Source: a virus
Virus record (IMG/VR): IMGVR_UViG_3300029258_005166
Location: 62,001 to 126,000 of that record
Strand: one strand, 5' to 3'
DNA length: 64,000 bases
Of this stretch, positions 1-7,806 are shown in pieces (position 1 is the first letter of the stretch; the number at the start of each line of letters is the position of its first letter). The notes under the pieces were generated by a model, which saw only the letters and a program-made list of their open reading frames with translations, made no database searches and was not told the origin of the DNA. A program made the position numbers and the translations under genes.

Positions 1-2006
1 CCGGGGAATCTATCCCAACCACCACCGCCCATAGGATGGGTACTTTTCACCAGCGAAGGTTGTTGTCTCCATTTTAAAAAGATGTTATCGACATAGGAGT
101 CATTGTTGTTTCCAGATTGATATTTGTAGTAGTAGAGCTTCTGTCGGATTTTTTGTGTGGGTCGTACCCAAGAGTAGTGATAAAACATCTTCTCGGAACC
201 CCTCCAGCAGGGAAAGACTTGTTTTACGGTTTTGCCTTGATCTGTACTCACATGCAAATGATTTGTTCCAGTATATTTGAATCCATCTTTCCACCGAACA
301 ATTCTTTCTTGAGGATAAGTGCCCCATTTGCCTGTGCCAATGACATTCATATAATTCCAGAATAACCAGAACTGTACAATAAGGACATCATATTGCTGCA
401 TAAGCTCGGTGATTCGCCACAACTTATCCGGTTTGTAAACTTCATCACCATCAAGAAGAAACATCCAATTTCCGTGTCGAAGATATTGGGCATAGGAATT
501 TCTCATTTCCACCTTGTCTTTCCAAACCCTTCCAGGTGGTTCTATAACTCGCCCACCATATCTCTCGACCAGCTTTTTAGCAATATCCAGTGTATTGTCT
601 GTTGGATAGCCTTTTTCGTCACACATTCCAGATTTGTAGGCATACTCATTACCCCCAATCACAAAGAACCATTCGTCTACGATGCTGGAAACGCTATCCA
701 CAGAGGCCTCAAGAAACTCTTCTTCATTGCAGGCAATCACACATCCACAAACTTTTCCGTTTGCATGTTTTTTGATAGATGGGCTAGGAGGACAAGATCT
801 TGCAGCTTTGACCATAGGGTCTATTCTGCCACTGTGAATCCACCTCTTCTTAAAAAGTTCTCGGTTGTTTTCATAGAAAGGGTGCTTCCCGGCCTTGGAG
901 TGACCAAGCATGTGATAAATTTGGGATTGTGGTTCATAGAAAATTTTGTAGCCGTTTGTTCTCGCACGAAGGCAAAGATCGGCATCTTCCCAATAACCAA
1001 TGCGATAAGCAACATCAAAACCCTCCAGATCCAAGAAGACATTTCGACGCATGGCAAAACAACATGCTGTGACCATCTCTCTTTCTTCAGGGATATAAAG
1101 GTCGGAAGGAGCGTTATCTACGAAAAACTGATCGTGGTCACGACCTTTGTAGGTATTCCTACCAATGTGAAGGAATGAGTTTGTTTTCCATGACCACTCA
1201 GAACCCGCTGAATCAATCTTTCGATTTCTAACCTGAAGATTGCCAACAATACCAATTTTTTTATCGGATTTAAGTCTATCGATCAATGGCTTGATCCATC
1301 CGGGAGTTACGGTGCAATCGGCATTTAGAAAAATCAAATACTTGCCTGTTGAAAAATGAACTCCAGTATTGCAAGCTGCCCCAAACCCCTGATTGTGTGC
1401 CCTTTTAACGATCTTCCCAATTTGGGTTAGTGGTTCGTTAAGTTCCTGTCTCTTGAACGTCCATCCATCAATGACTTTGATTGAGGAGTGGTCGGGAGAT
1501 GCGTCATCGACATAAATGATTTCCTTAGTCAAGCCATCGTCATTAAGATCCCATGTCCTGATTTGATCTATTATGACTTCCTGGCTTCGAAACATTGGGA
1601 CAATAATGGAAACATCGACATGATTTTTCGACAAAAACCATTCAGGAACCTCTGCTAATTTAACATCTTTTAAATAATCGAAAGGCTTATCGTAAAACTC
1701 TGTGTTGGGTCTCTCTCGTTTTGCGTTTTTAACTATGCGAGTGGGCCTATTTTTTGTGAGACCACCCTTTCTATGATTGAACGTCCTTCGTAGTTTCTTT
1801 TGTTTTTTGGCGAATTTGGACTGTTTTTCAGTTTGAATAGCTTTTTCAAGATCTTGGGTGGTTATCGGGTTTTTTCTTCCCTTAGCGTCTTGGAACTTTT
1901 GCTGCCTAGCTCGAATCAATCGTTCCTGCATAGAAAGCCGACGATAGTTCGCTGAATTGGGTCCTTCCTTTCTTTCAATGGCCTTTTTCTGTATTTTTTT
2001 AACCAT
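1..2006 (-). CDS. Two-domain glycosyltransferase (family 2-like), 3' end outside window
   Basis: The minus-strand frame is open from an ATG at 2006 to the left edge (at least 668 codons), so the C-terminus is missing. Residues 1-125 are basic and rich in Lys/Arg/Gln. From about residue 131 a GT-A domain begins (DVSIIVPMFRSQ, then YVDDASPDHS, then FLNADCTVTP as the metal-binding DxD-type region, and WEDADLCLRAR near its end), typical of family 2. A second GT-A-like domain starts near residue 414 (VCGCVIACNEEEFLEASV) with FLLDGDEVY as its acidic motif. Known: family 2 enzymes transfer a sugar from a nucleotide sugar to an acceptor. Inferred: modification of a surface glycan or virion protein; acceptor unknown. 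The gene follows the small gene at 2034-2426 in the same direction with a 27-base gap. The ATG at 2017 is in another frame and is not the start. Confidence 0.9.
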   Translation of the reverse strand, partial: MVKKIQKKAIERKEGPNSANYRRLSMQERLIRARQQKFQDAKGRKNPITTQDLEKAIQTEKQSKFAKKQKKLRRTFNHRKGGLTKNRPTRIVKNAKRERPNTEFYDKPFDYLKDVKLAEVPEWFLSKNHVDVSIIVPMFRSQEVIIDQIRTWDLNDDGLTKEIIYVDDASPDHSSIKVIDGWTFKRQELNEPLTQIGKIVKRAHNQGFGAACNTGVHFSTGKYLIFLNADCTVTPGWIKPLIDRLKSDKKIGIVGNLQVRNRKIDSAGSEWSWKTNSFLHIGRNTYKGRDHDQFFVDNAPSDLYIPEEREMVTACCFAMRRNVFLDLEGFDVAYRIGYWEDADLCLRARTNGYKIFYEPQSQIYHMLGHSKAGKHPFYENNRELFKKRWIHSGRIDPMVKAARSCPPSPSIKKHANGKVCGCVIACNEEEFLEASVDSVSSIVDEWFFVIGGNEYAYKSGMCDEKGYPTDNTLDIAKKLVERYGGRVIEPPGRVWKDKVEMRNSYAQYLRHGNWMFLLDGDEVYKPDKLWRITELMQQYDVLIVQFWLFWNYMNVIGTGKWGTYPQERIVRWKDGFKYTGTNHLHVSTDQGKTVKQVFPCWRGSEKMFYHYSWVRPTQKIRQKLYYYKYQSGNNNDSYVDNIFLKWRQQPSLVKSTHPMGGGGWDRFP

Positions 2007-2033
2007 CCTACCAACATTGCTTCTTACTTGGTT

Positions 2034-2426
2034 TTAACCTGCTTGCTGTCCAATTCCTGCTCCTGCTGGTTGCTGGGGTACTTTTCCAGTAACCACCTGT
2101 TGGGCTGCCTGTTTCATTTGGGCCCCCGTGACCGGACCTTGGCCCTCGTCCCAAACTGCTTGCAAAATCTCGCGAATAATCGCTAGCTGTTGGTCTTTTG
2201 TCAAATTCAATTGTGCAAATTTGCCAAGAAATCGTTGCAAAAGCGGTTTAAGTTGGCCTTTGATCTCGTCAAGCGTGTTGCCTTGAGATGGAGCTACGGC
2301 GGGTTGTTGTCCCGGTCCTGCTGGCGGCTGTCCCATTGCTTGCATTTCTTGAGGGGCAACGCCCGGTTGTGGCATTTCCTCAGTAGCGGCTTCACGATAG
2401 TTAAAGTAATCTCTAAACTTAATCAT
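2034..2426 (-). CDS. Small Pro/Gln-rich protein with capsid-targeting-like N-terminus
   Basis: 130 aa. The first residues, MIKFRDYFNYREA, fit loosely the aromatic, acidic-ended tag seen on many small proteins here (compare T4 internal proteins). Residues 15-55 are a Pro/Gln/Ala linker, and residues 55-110 form a predicted helical region (LDEIKGQLKPLLQRFLGK and following). The tail is again Gln/Pro/Gly-rich. No enzymatic motif is visible. It sits in a minus-strand run of four small genes (3425 to 2034) with short gaps and precedes the glycosyltransferase. I infer a minor virion or internal head protein; no family recognised. Confidence 0.75.
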   Translation of the reverse strand: MIKFRDYFNYREAATEEMPQPGVAPQEMQAMGQPPAGPGQQPAVAPSQGNTLDEIKGQLKPLLQRFLGKFAQLNLTKDQQLAIIREILQAVWDEGQGPVTGAQMKQAAQQVVTGKVPQQPAGAGIGQQAG

Positions 2427-2433
2427 TTCTCTC

Positions 2434-2832
2434 CTATGAAGGCATGGGCCTTAGATTTGCATTTACGTCGTTTCCGAAAGTGTCTTCCGTGGGCTTTTGT
2501 CCTGTGGGAATTTGCTCTTTTCGTTTGCTCGGCTCCTCAGACTCAGCATCGGTTTTCTCTACCTTCTCAACAAGTTCATTAACTTTCTGAGCCCAACCCG
2601 TTACTTTCTCCTTGGGAACATCCAATAAAGCAGACATCGCATCAGCATTTCCGCAGACTGTGTTAAAGTCATCCCAGAAATTACCACAACCTTCTTTACG
2701 CAGATGCATGCCCGACCTGACGGCTTCCATGGCTTGGCCTTCTTCTCCGCTTCCAAGAAGTGGACCTTCTTCGTCACCTTCCAGGTCGGGATGCTGCTCT
2801 ACTAGCTTCCACATCTCTCTGAAGCTTAACAT
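2434..2832 (-). CDS. Hypothetical acidic protein with tag-like N-terminus
   Basis: 132 aa, acidic and soluble, no membrane segment. The N-terminus MLSFREMWKLVEQ has the aromatic/hydrophobic spacing and the glutamate seen in the putative capsid-targeting tags of this window. The middle holds two cysteines (KEGCGNFWDDFNTVCGN) and a helical stretch ending in VEKVEKTDAESEE. The C-terminal third is polar and probably disordered. A ribosome binding site (aggagc) lies just before the ATG. It is 7 bases upstream of the 2426 gene and 11 bases downstream of the 3176 gene, so probably co-transcribed. Function unknown; virion association is inference. Confidence 0.75.
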   Translation of the reverse strand: MLSFREMWKLVEQHPDLEGDEEGPLLGSGEEGQAMEAVRSGMHLRKEGCGNFWDDFNTVCGNADAMSALLDVPKEKVTGWAQKVNELVEKVEKTDAESEEPSKRKEQIPTGQKPTEDTFGNDVNANLRPMPS

Positions 2833-2843
2833 TTTGCTCCTAA

Positions 2844-3176
2844 TTAGGTTACGATTGACAAAATTGCTCCTAAGCCAAAAGCTCCGGGAGGATTATTGTC
2901 ATTCCAATCACCGGCTACATATGTATTTCTTACATACAAAGCCTGTTCACCGTAAAGGGTAAATTCAGTTCCATTGACTCCCTCTGCTGCCCCCGCAAAT
3001 CCCGACCTAGTATTAACAAAATTAGCCTTTTCGGTCCTACCTCGGTCTGGACTACTCTGATACGTTGTGGGATGCAGAACAAATTGGTCTTTTATGTTTG
3101 TATTGGGACCGAATTTTTCTGTACGAGTTAGTTCTAAGTTAACTCTAAACGTAATTTCTGGGTGTGGATTAGCCAT
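2844..3176 (-). CDS. Small beta-rich protein, probable virion component
   Basis: 110 aa, no signal peptide or membrane segment. Composition is that of a beta-rich phage structural protein: short alternating hydrophobic/polar strands (EITFRVNLELTR, EFTLYGEQALYVRNTYV) and Gly/Asn/Pro loops near the C-terminus. The start is supported by tataggagacc just upstream of the ATG. A CTAAATA box lies further upstream (3206-3216 region, overlapping the end of the preceding gene), which suggests its own late transcript. No family recognised; a decoration or tail-associated protein is possible. Confidence 0.7.
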   Translation of the reverse strand: MANPHPEITFRVNLELTRTEKFGPNTNIKDQFVLHPTTYQSSPDRGRTEKANFVNTRSGFAGAAEGVNGTEFTLYGEQALYVRNTYVAGDWNDNNPPGAFGLGAILSIVT

Positions 3177-3203
3177 ATTGGTCTCCTATATGTTCCTTTA
3201 ATC

Positions 3204-3425
3204 CTATTTAGTTAGATGCCTTGGTTTTCGTTTTCGCGACGGCTTTTTCCCCTTTTTCCCGAAAAGCTCTTCGGGATCAAACGGCTCATTTCTTTGAGGA
3301 ATATTGCCCGCCATATATTTGCTACGCAGACGCTTAAAACCGTCGTCTACCGCCGTATTGGCAAGCATTGCCGTGTGAACGGGGCCTGATTCGTCTTCTA
3401 AAAACTTTCGAAACTCAAGTATCAT
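3204..3425 (-). CDS. Small basic protein with capsid-targeting-like N-terminus
   Basis: 73 aa. The N-terminus MILEFRKFLEDESG matches the putative capsid-targeting pattern (F-x-x-F-L-x-D/E) closely. The C-terminal 20 residues are strongly basic (GKKGKKPSRKRKP), a good match for a small protein that binds packaged DNA. Its stop overlaps an ACTAAATAGG box that may start transcription of the next gene. A terminator (3451-3477) lies directly upstream, so this gene starts its own unit. I infer a DNA-associated internal head protein; not proven. Confidence 0.75.
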   Translation of the reverse strand: MILEFRKFLEDESGPVHTAMLANTAVDDGFKRLRSKYMAGNIPQRNEPFDPEELFGKKGKKPSRKRKPRHLTK

Positions 3426-3450
3426 ACCTTATGTAGTTTTTGAATAGGGA

Positions 3451-3477
3451 AAAACCTCGGCTTTGCCGAGGTTTTTC
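3451..3477. terminator. Bidirectional intrinsic terminator
   Basis: Perfect stem cctcggc/gccgagg with the loop ttt, flanked by A-run and T-run on the two sides. It separates the Dam-like gene ending at 3481 from the small gene starting at 3425, both on the minus strand. Confidence 0.9.
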
Positions 3478-3480
3478 CTT

Positions 3481-4233
3481 CTAGTAATTCATCCAAAGGT
3501 ATGTCATCTTGTGATTGGATATCCTTTTCCTAACGCATCTCCAACCATCGTAGTATCTTTTGTAGAGTTTCGAAAGTCGTCCACTAATAAGAACTTTACC
3601 TCTAAATTGATTCAGAACATTAGCCAAATCAATATGGCTTTCTACAGACATCACAAAGTCATCATCTTCACAATCTTCGTCCATAAGAGGTGGATCACAA
3701 TAGCATAAGAAGTTTTCATCATCAAAACTTCGGATTACCTCCTCGGCTGGGCGATGGAAAATATGAACATCACTTACCCGTTCCGCAATTCTGGGTAATT
3801 CTGCGATGATTCCCTTCCATGTGGTTTCCGTTGTTTCGGAAGGTTTTGCGTAGGTTTGCTTGAGACCACCCCAACTCATTCTACGCAGAACAAATTCAGC
3901 GATTGCATGATCCATGTAGTCCTTAGGATCTGCAACTCGACTAAGTGCCCGATTGAACGTATTTTCCGTATATTTGGTTCGTTTGAGCCTACCTATAAAG
4001 TCCTTGGGCTCATCCCTTAGGGCCCTAAAAATTTGTAGGATTCCGAGATCAGTATCGTTGATTGACTCTTCAAATGATCGCTCTTTATTCAGAAGAACAC
4101 TCGCAGCCCCGGCATAGGGCTCCAAATAGCTCATTTCTTCATAGTTTTTGGGGAAATAGCTGAGTATCCAACTCGCCAGATAATATTTGCCGCCAGGAAT
4201 ATTGAAGGGTGGTCGAAACATTTTATCATTCAT
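3481..4233 (-). CDS. D12-class (Dam-like) DNA adenine methyltransferase, altered catalytic motif
   Basis: 250 aa, near the usual size for phage Dam enzymes. The SAM-binding region is present: PGGKYYLASWI at 13-23 and LEPYAGAASVLLNK at 37-50. The region RRMSWGG (117-123) is shared with the second Dam-like enzyme at 12845-13654. The catalytic motif that is normally DPPY reads CDPPL (179-183), and the next residues are acidic (MDEDCEDDD) rather than the usual loop. Known: the aromatic residue of DPPY stacks against the flipped adenine, so Leu there predicts weak or lost activity, or a different target. It overlaps the zinc-ribbon gene upstream by 8 bases. The likely role is protection of phage DNA from restriction, or a decayed copy. 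Confidence 0.85.
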   Translation of the reverse strand: MNDKMFRPPFNIPGGKYYLASWILSYFPKNYEEMSYLEPYAGAASVLLNKERSFEESINDTDLGILQIFRALRDEPKDFIGRLKRTKYTENTFNRALSRVADPKDYMDHAIAEFVLRRMSWGGLKQTYAKPSETTETTWKGIIAELPRIAERVSDVHIFHRPAEEVIRSFDDENFLCYCDPPLMDEDCEDDDFVMSVESHIDLANVLNQFRGKVLISGRLSKLYKRYYDGWRCVRKRISNHKMTYLWMNY

Positions 4234-4414
4234 CAGGTGTCCTCTTGTGGATTACTTTTCCGCATTCATGGCAATTCAGATCATAATTGCCGTAACCGTT
4301 GCTCGCAGCCCAGAAAGACCCTAGTTTCATTTTTTTGCCACATTCAGCACATAACGCTACCATTCTGGGTTCTTCTTGTTTGTCGTCCCTAAACCAATAA
4401 CTGTCTTCACTCAT
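4226..4414 (-). CDS. Small zinc-ribbon protein
   Basis: 62 aa from the ATG at 4414, chosen because ggagg lies 9 bases upstream; a longer TTG start would place that site inside the gene. Two CxxC pairs (CAECGKK and CHECGKV, 23 residues apart) form a treble-clef or ribbon-type zinc site. The C-terminus is basic. It overlaps the start of the Dam-like gene by 8 bases, so the two are translationally coupled. Role unknown; such small ribbons often bind nucleic acid or other proteins. Confidence 0.8.
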   Translation of the reverse strand: MSEDSYWFRDDKQEEPRMVALCAECGKKMKLGSFWAASNGYGNYDLNCHECGKVIHKRTPDE

Positions 4415-4428
4415 TTTTGTTTCCTCCA

Positions 4429-4436
4429 ACTAAATA
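4429..4436 (+). promoter_or_regulatory. Late-promoter-like box (ACTAAATA)
   Basis: ACTAAATA followed by an aaaaggag ribosome binding site and the ATG of the gene at 4454. It resembles the TATAAATA late box of T4-like phages. The same kind of box recurs before many genes here. Confidence 0.5.
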
Positions 4437-4453
4437 AGTAAAAAGGAGTGTAA

Positions 4454-4738
4454 ATGTCTGCTCGACAATTCCAAAGAAGACGCTGTATTTCGCCGGATAC
4501 AATCTCGAAACCTACTTTTTTAGCCATGTTGGGTGATCCTCCTGGCAAGAGTTTTAATACACAGCAAGAGGTCAGTGACAGCAAAATCAGAGCTTATTTT
4601 GAAAACTTGAATGATGACCAATGGCAGATCCTCACCTTCAATGCTGAAACGAGAGATGTCTGTGTAGAGGTAATCTCTCCCGCAGGTTCCAGAACAATGA
4701 CGGTCACACTGCCGTATCTCAGCAATTCAAAGCCTTAG
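4454..4738 (+). CDS. Hypothetical protein
   Basis: 94 aa with a strong ribosome binding site (aaaaggagtg) and a late-promoter-like box upstream. No signal peptide. The C-terminal half alternates in a beta pattern (WQILTFNAETRDVCVEVISP, then TMTVTLPYL). It is a single plus-strand gene between two minus-strand units; its stop overlaps the 3' end of the thioredoxin-like gene by 4 bases. No family recognised. Confidence 0.7.
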   Translation: MSARQFQRRRCISPDTISKPTFLAMLGDPPGKSFNTQQEVSDSKIRAYFENLNDDQWQILTFNAETRDVCVEVISPAGSRTMTVTLPYLSNSKP

Positions 4739-5238
4739 TTGAGCCACTCTAAGAATTTCTTTGCTGATTGGTATCCTTTTGCCTGCTTTTCGATTTTCTC
4801 AGAGCCGGTCACAACAAAGTAAGCGGGGATGTGTTTGACGTTGTATTTCTCTGCAAGGTCCTGGTTTTCATCTGTGTTCACAAACCATACAACAAAATCT
4901 TCTAGGACTTTCTGTACCTCTGGTTTTGATAGGGTTTCCTGTTTCATTTTTCTACATGCTGAACACCAATCAGCAGAGAAAAATAGAAATATGTTTTGTC
5001 CGGTCTGTTCGGCCTGTTTTAAAGCCTCCTCGTAACTCTTGGGTGGTCCAATTGGTTTTTCTGGTTCTGATTTTGGTTCTCTGAAGATATTTCCATCGAT
5101 TTCCCAATTATTCCATTCTTGTTGTTGCTCTGGTTGACCTTGATTAGATTGATATGTCGTTTTATACCAATACAGTCCAACAAGAATGACAGCGGCTACA
5201 AGCACGGCGGTTATTAGAATTTTTGTGGTTTCAGTCAT
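4735..5238 (-). CDS. Membrane-anchored thioredoxin-like protein
   Basis: 167 aa. Residues 7-26 are a single hydrophobic segment (ILITAVLVAAVILVGLYW), so the protein is anchored in the inner membrane with the rest outside the cytoplasm. A Gln/Pro-rich linker follows to about residue 70. The thioredoxin domain has the active site WCSAC and the cis-proline in HIPAYFVV. Known: such domains reduce or exchange disulfides. Inferred: supporting folding of phage-encoded exported proteins, several of which are in this window. A GCTAAATAC box and ggagg precede the start. Confidence 0.9.
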   Translation of the reverse strand: MTETTKILITAVLVAAVILVGLYWYKTTYQSNQGQPEQQQEWNNWEIDGNIFREPKSEPEKPIGPPKSYEEALKQAEQTGQNIFLFFSADWCSACRKMKQETLSKPEVQKVLEDFVVWFVNTDENQDLAEKYNVKHIPAYFVVTGSEKIEKQAKGYQSAKKFLEWLN

Positions 5239-5340
5239 TTTTCCTCCGGGGCTACTAAAGTATTTAGCGTATGACTATATACTTTAACAATGCTGTTGTG
5301 TGGGTTTCGCATTCAACAAATGAGCATCGGAGTAACAAAA

Positions 5341-6024
5341 ATGAGAACATTCAACGAGTTTTGTACTGACTGGGCCACATACCGAAGATTTGACGAAATG
5401 GCCCAAATTATCGAAGAGAACAACCTAGACCTGATGGCCATTCTAGATGGCACAATAGAAGATCTTATTCGACTAGACCCAGAAAAGGGACAATTCTTAG
5501 TCGAACAAGGCTTTTGGCATAGTGTTGGCAAAGGACTTAGGACAGTAGGTCAACATATCAAAGGCGGATGGGAAGGTTTCAAAGCTGGTCTTAAAGGAGA
5601 TCCGCAAATGACCAGAGCATTACAGGCCTTTCTTCATGCGGCTCAACAAATGAATTTCGATGCAAATCAAGTTGAAGATGCAATCATGGGCAACCTACAA
5701 CAGCAACGGCAACAGGCTGCTCAACGACAACAGGCTGGCCAACCACAAGGCGGGGCACCACAAGGCGGGGCACCACAAGGCGGGGCACCACAAGGCGGGG
5801 CACCACAAGCCGCAGGCGAAGACCTAACAAGGGGAGTATTAACTCCTGAAGAACAAGCCGAAAGGCAGCAAAAATTGCAAGCTCAACAAACCGCTGCGTG
5901 GCATGCTCAACAGAGGCCCGCAAAACCAATGACGCAGGCTCCTCAGTCAGGAGCCGGTCCTGTAAGACCAAGACCGAAAACAAGGGAAGAGGAGGAGGTT
6001 GAAAGGCTTACTCAAGGAGTTTAA
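5341..6024 (+). CDS. Tagged Gln/Gly-rich protein with tandem repeats
   Basis: 227 aa from the ATG at 5341, which has cggagt upstream and gives the N-terminus MRTFNEFCTDWATY, a good match to the capsid-targeting pattern; the longer start at 5290 would bury it. The next 60 residues are helical and acidic (MAQIIEENN, then DLIRLDPEKGQFLVEQGFW). Residues 55-120 form a globular helical region. The remainder is Gln/Ala/Pro-rich, with four exact copies of the pentapeptide QGGAP and then further Gln/Pro sequence to the end. I infer a partly disordered internal head protein. Copy number of the repeat is likely to vary between relatives. Confidence 0.75.
   Translation: MRTFNEFCTDWATYRRFDEMAQIIEENNLDLMAILDGTIEDLIRLDPEKGQFLVEQGFWHSVGKGLRTVGQHIKGGWEGFKAGLKGDPQMTRALQAFLHAAQQMNFDANQVEDAIMGNLQQQRQQAAQRQQAGQPQGGAPQGGAPQGGAPQGGAPQAAGEDLTRGVLTPEEQAERQQKLQAQQTAAWHAQQRPAKPMTQAPQSGAGPVRPRPKTREEEEVERLTQGV
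5746..5805 (+). repeat. Tandem repeat, 4 x 15 bp, within a coding region
   Basis: Four perfect copies of CAAGGCGGGGCACCA in frame, encoding QGGAP each time. Identity at the DNA level, including third positions, points to recent expansion. Confidence 0.95.
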
Positions 6025-6794
6025 ACCACCTTTACAACGTAATCAAGAAACGATTGTCGCATTTGCCATTTAGGATACTTCTTTTTCTCTGACGCACGTT
6101 TTAGACGTTCAGAAATTATGTCTTGTTCAAAGAACTCTTCTGGATCTCTAGCATCCAACAAAGGCTTTACGTTTTCGATACCAGCATTGCGAAACCATTT
6201 TTTATAGGTTGCTTGGGGAAACCAGACTTTTCTTATGGGCTCTAGTTCATAGCCCATTGACTTTAACTCTTCTTCTGTAAACACGGCATGAACAAAAGCC
6301 TTGTTGATCTGTTGATACAGGTGTCCCCCATGCCGACCCACCCATGGATGGCACCGAACATAAATGTGGCCTCCGACAATTGTATGTTTGATTGCTTTTT
6401 TCAAAATTGATGAAGGTTCTTCTTCCACAGAATGGTCAAGAACATCGTATAGAACAACAATATCAAATTCCTCATGTTCAATCTTGGAATAATCCGTTGT
6501 CAACAACCAATTTTTTTGTTTTTTCTCCCAAGAAAGCTTACCGACTGAACGAATATCATAGCCTACGGCCTGCGTGGCCTTTTTTGCTGCCTCAACAGCC
6601 ATGTGTCCTTCCCCGCAGCCAAAATCAAGAACCTTTTTGTTCTTCAAGGGACTGTTTATCATGAAACTGAGAATTTCGTTTGCTCGCAGTTTTTTATCGT
6701 TTTCATTCTCAGTATCACAAATCAATGGATCAGGAACCGCTTTGGGCCACTCGTCGCTTTGTAGTAGTTCTTTTAGTTCTTCGAAGTTATGCAT
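6021..6794 (-). CDS. SAM-dependent methyltransferase (paralogue A)
   Basis: 257 aa, class I fold. Motif I is VLDFGCGEGHMAVEAAKK (54-71), followed by VGYDIRS and by FDIVVLYDVLDH as motif II. A distinctive segment YVRCHPWVGRHGGHLYQQ follows. The same blocks occur in the larger protein at 15107-16243, so the two are paralogues. Such enzymes are often found beside glycosyltransferases and methylate sugars or small molecules. Substrate unknown. It lies 8 bases downstream of the glycosyltransferase at 6803-7624, suggesting a shared glycan pathway. Confidence 0.85.
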   Translation of the reverse strand: MHNFEELKELLQSDEWPKAVPDPLICDTENENDKKLRANEILSFMINSPLKNKKVLDFGCGEGHMAVEAAKKATQAVGYDIRSVGKLSWEKKQKNWLLTTDYSKIEHEEFDIVVLYDVLDHSVEEEPSSILKKAIKHTIVGGHIYVRCHPWVGRHGGHLYQQINKAFVHAVFTEEELKSMGYELEPIRKVWFPQATYKKWFRNAGIENVKPLLDARDPEEFFEQDIISERLKRASEKKKYPKWQMRQSFLDYVVKVV

Positions 6795-6802
6795 TTTTCA
6801 CC

Positions 6803-7624
6803 TCACAGTAATTTGACCACATGGCTGTTCCAATCAATTTCATTCACCGGCTGCACCAGAGACACGTTTTCAATCTGTTCTGCTCTTAAGAGGTTCTCAA
6901 GATACAACGGAAAGAACACGTTATTTACGTTCCAACACTTAAAGTTTCCTACGAAGTGAAGGATCTTGGCTTGTCTCATTCTAGCAGCCATGTCTTTTTC
7001 TGGAATTTTCATTATAGGAGTATTGAACTCCAAAGGTAAAAAATCAATTTTAACGTTGTTCTCCAGAAGAAAGACAACCAGTGTGTTTTCTACAGCCCCG
7101 CCATTTGCATAATATTTCTTGTTTTCCCGGCAACATCTACGAATCAATTTGAGTGTGTTTTTGTTAATCAAGTCGGTATTGAAGCACCATATGCCGCCGT
7201 TAAATGTGGGTTGATTTTTATGATGCTTTTGCCAAAAGCCTCTTCCATAAAACCTGTCCGACATTTTGCGGAACTGCCACCCTTCAATGGCACTGAATGA
7301 ATCGGTTTCCAGTAGTTCGGGGAAAGGTCCTTTAATGAGAAGATCGGAATCTAGGTAGATAATTTTCCTCCACTTTTTCATATCCTGTCCAAACAAATGC
7401 ATCTTAGCCGAAAAAATCCGTTCTCGTCGTAAAGGAACGTCAAGCATTGGCCACACAGGCTTGACCAATATCCCTCGATCCCGAAACCAATTCGCGTCTT
7501 CTGCATCTGGAGTCAGCAGCATGTAATCGCCGTTCCATCCGCAATTCCAGTAAATGTTGGAAAAGAGTTGGACGGCATGAACAAAATGGTTTCTTTTACA
7601 TAATACCGCAATCAAATCTTTCAT
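6803..7624 (-). CDS. Family 8-like glycosyltransferase
   Basis: 273 aa. The GT-A fold of glycogenin-like enzymes is recognisable: RERIFSAKMHLF, then KIIYLDSDLLIKGPF with the DxD metal site, TFNGGIWCFNTDL, LPLEFNTPIM, and the C-terminal metal-binding histidine block ILHFVGNFKCW. Known: retaining transfer from a nucleotide sugar. Acceptor unknown. It is followed at once by methyltransferase paralogue A. Its 5' side is the structured hairpin at 7632-7746 and the TnpB element, so its original promoter may have been displaced. Confidence 0.88.
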   Translation of the reverse strand: MKDLIAVLCKRNHFVHAVQLFSNIYWNCGWNGDYMLLTPDAEDANWFRDRGILVKPVWPMLDVPLRRERIFSAKMHLFGQDMKKWRKIIYLDSDLLIKGPFPELLETDSFSAIEGWQFRKMSDRFYGRGFWQKHHKNQPTFNGGIWCFNTDLINKNTLKLIRRCCRENKKYYANGGAVENTLVVFLLENNVKIDFLPLEFNTPIMKIPEKDMAARMRQAKILHFVGNFKCWNVNNVFFPLYLENLLRAEQIENVSLVQPVNEIDWNSHVVKLL

Positions 7625-7631
7625 AGATTTT

Positions 7632-7746
7632 GGCGGCAGGAAACCTCTACATTCCGCAGGAATGCTTGACCTGTGAACGTTGAACGAGCGAAGCGAGTGA
7701 AAATGCGAACTAGGTCAAGCCCTTGTGGTAGTGGAGGAATGCCGCC
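7632..7746 (+). repeat. Structured hairpin module, copy A
   Basis: A multibranched inverted repeat. The outer stem is GGCGGCA (7632-7638) with TGCCGCC (7740-7746), then CCTCTAC (7644-7650) with GTGGAGG (7731-7737). A side hairpin CATTCCGCAGGAATG follows, then an inner stem GCTTGACCT (7664-7672) with AGGTCAAGC (7712-7720). The loop contains GAACGAGCGAAGCGAGTGAA. Copies B and C near 25.4 kb share the loop and layout but have different stem sequences. It lies 61 bases before the TnpB gene and may be its left end or an independent insertion. Confidence 0.7.
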
Positions 7747-7806
7747 CTCCTTAAAATAATTTTGAAATAGTGAAACATTTTCGTCCATCATACTATATAT
7801 AATAGT

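Noticed and set aside
393-1178. 261-codon plus-strand open frame
   Set aside because: It lies wholly antisense to the two-domain glycosyltransferase, whose motifs are clear. No ribosome binding site and no domain.
5746-5805. CRISPR-like short tandem repeat
   Set aside because: The units are directly adjacent without spacers, in frame and encode QGGAP. No CRISPR array was seen anywhere in the window.
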